From Pseudomonas_T sp032052615 (GTDB lineage Bacteria > Pseudomonadota > Gammaproteobacteria > Pseudomonadales > Pseudomonadaceae), in the NCBI GenBank assembly GCA_032052615.1, contig DAMBWF010000003.1:186001-250000 (forward strand): 64,000 nucleotides of DNA, given 5' to 3'. Numbering within the stretch: position 1 is the first letter of the stretch; every line of letters begins with the position of its first letter. The notes below the pieces were generated by a model, which had not been told where the DNA came from, did no database searches, and saw nothing but the letters and a program-made list of their open reading frames with translations. Of this stretch, positions 63,954-64,000 are shown piece after piece. Both the position numbers and the translations under genes were made by a program.

Positions 63954-64000
63954 GCCTGCTACGCTACCTAGGCAGGGTGTCAGCGACTTATTCAGTGAGG

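Overview
The window is high-GC gammaproteobacterial chromosome that reads as a Pseudomonas other than P. aeruginosa. The case rests on gene content: the aot-argR-aru arginine uptake and catabolism block, phhABC with phhR, quiP, rsmA followed by tRNA-Ser and tRNA-Arg genes, amrZ, cadA/cadR, a pauA-type glutamylpolyamine synthetase, and flgZ-flgN-flgM-flgA. From memory, these blocks match Pseudomonas loci that lie apart in P. aeruginosa PAO1, so their order here is a rearranged one. Both ends cut into the chromosome (metG is truncated at base 1), and one 100-N assembly gap lies inside cadA. Layout: 1-3.9 kb holds metG, apbC, dcd and two small unknown genes. 3.9-9.8 kb is a four-gene, translationally coupled ligase-associated DNA repair operon (MBL exonuclease, ATP-dependent ligase, DExH helicase, PdeM phosphoesterase). 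9.9-17.9 kb has the acyl-homoserine lactone acylase quiP, a YfcG-type GST, a His-rich SEC-C mini-protein, a WHy-domain lipoprotein, a secreted protein of unknown function, ychJ and the ribosome-rescue gene arfB. 18.2-22.4 kb is phenylalanine hydroxylation (phhA, phhB, phhC) facing its regulator phhR. 22.6-29.3 kb has small conserved genes, an NCS2 purine permease, a LysE-type exporter and acetyl-CoA synthetase. 30.0-43.4 kb is the arginine regulon: AotJQMP transporter with AotO, the AraC-type regulator ArgR, then the arginine succinyltransferase pathway aruCFGDB-(small gene)-aruE. 43.5-49.5 kb holds ltaE, alaS, lysC, rsmA and three tRNA genes. 49.5-55.3 kb has mgtE, amrZ, two small membrane proteins, an Lrp-type regulator divergent from leucine dehydrogenase, and tRNA-Arg(CCT). 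55.4-58.5 kb is a divergent cadmium/zinc/lead efflux pair. 58.6-61.3 kb is polyamine glutamylation plus an MFS transporter, and 61.4-64 kb is the flagellar flgZ/flgN/flgM/flgA cluster. How the parts work together: imported arginine (AotJQMP) induces ArgR, whose candidate half-sites precede both aotJ and aruC; AruCFGDBE then convert it to glutamate and succinate. PhhR controls the phh genes. Post-transcriptional control is well represented: RsmA is encoded here, and A-rich Crc/Hfq-type motifs precede acsA and phhA. Flagellar timing is visible as a sigma-54-type promoter before flgA and a sigma-28-type promoter before flgM. I see no insertion sequence, prophage, CRISPR array or integrase, and no gene cluster that is clearly a new system. 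The least explained items are several small proteins, an attenuator-like hairpin inside the aru operon, a near-leaderless flgA promoter, a possible internal start in lysC, and the collapsed His-Asp tract in CadA.
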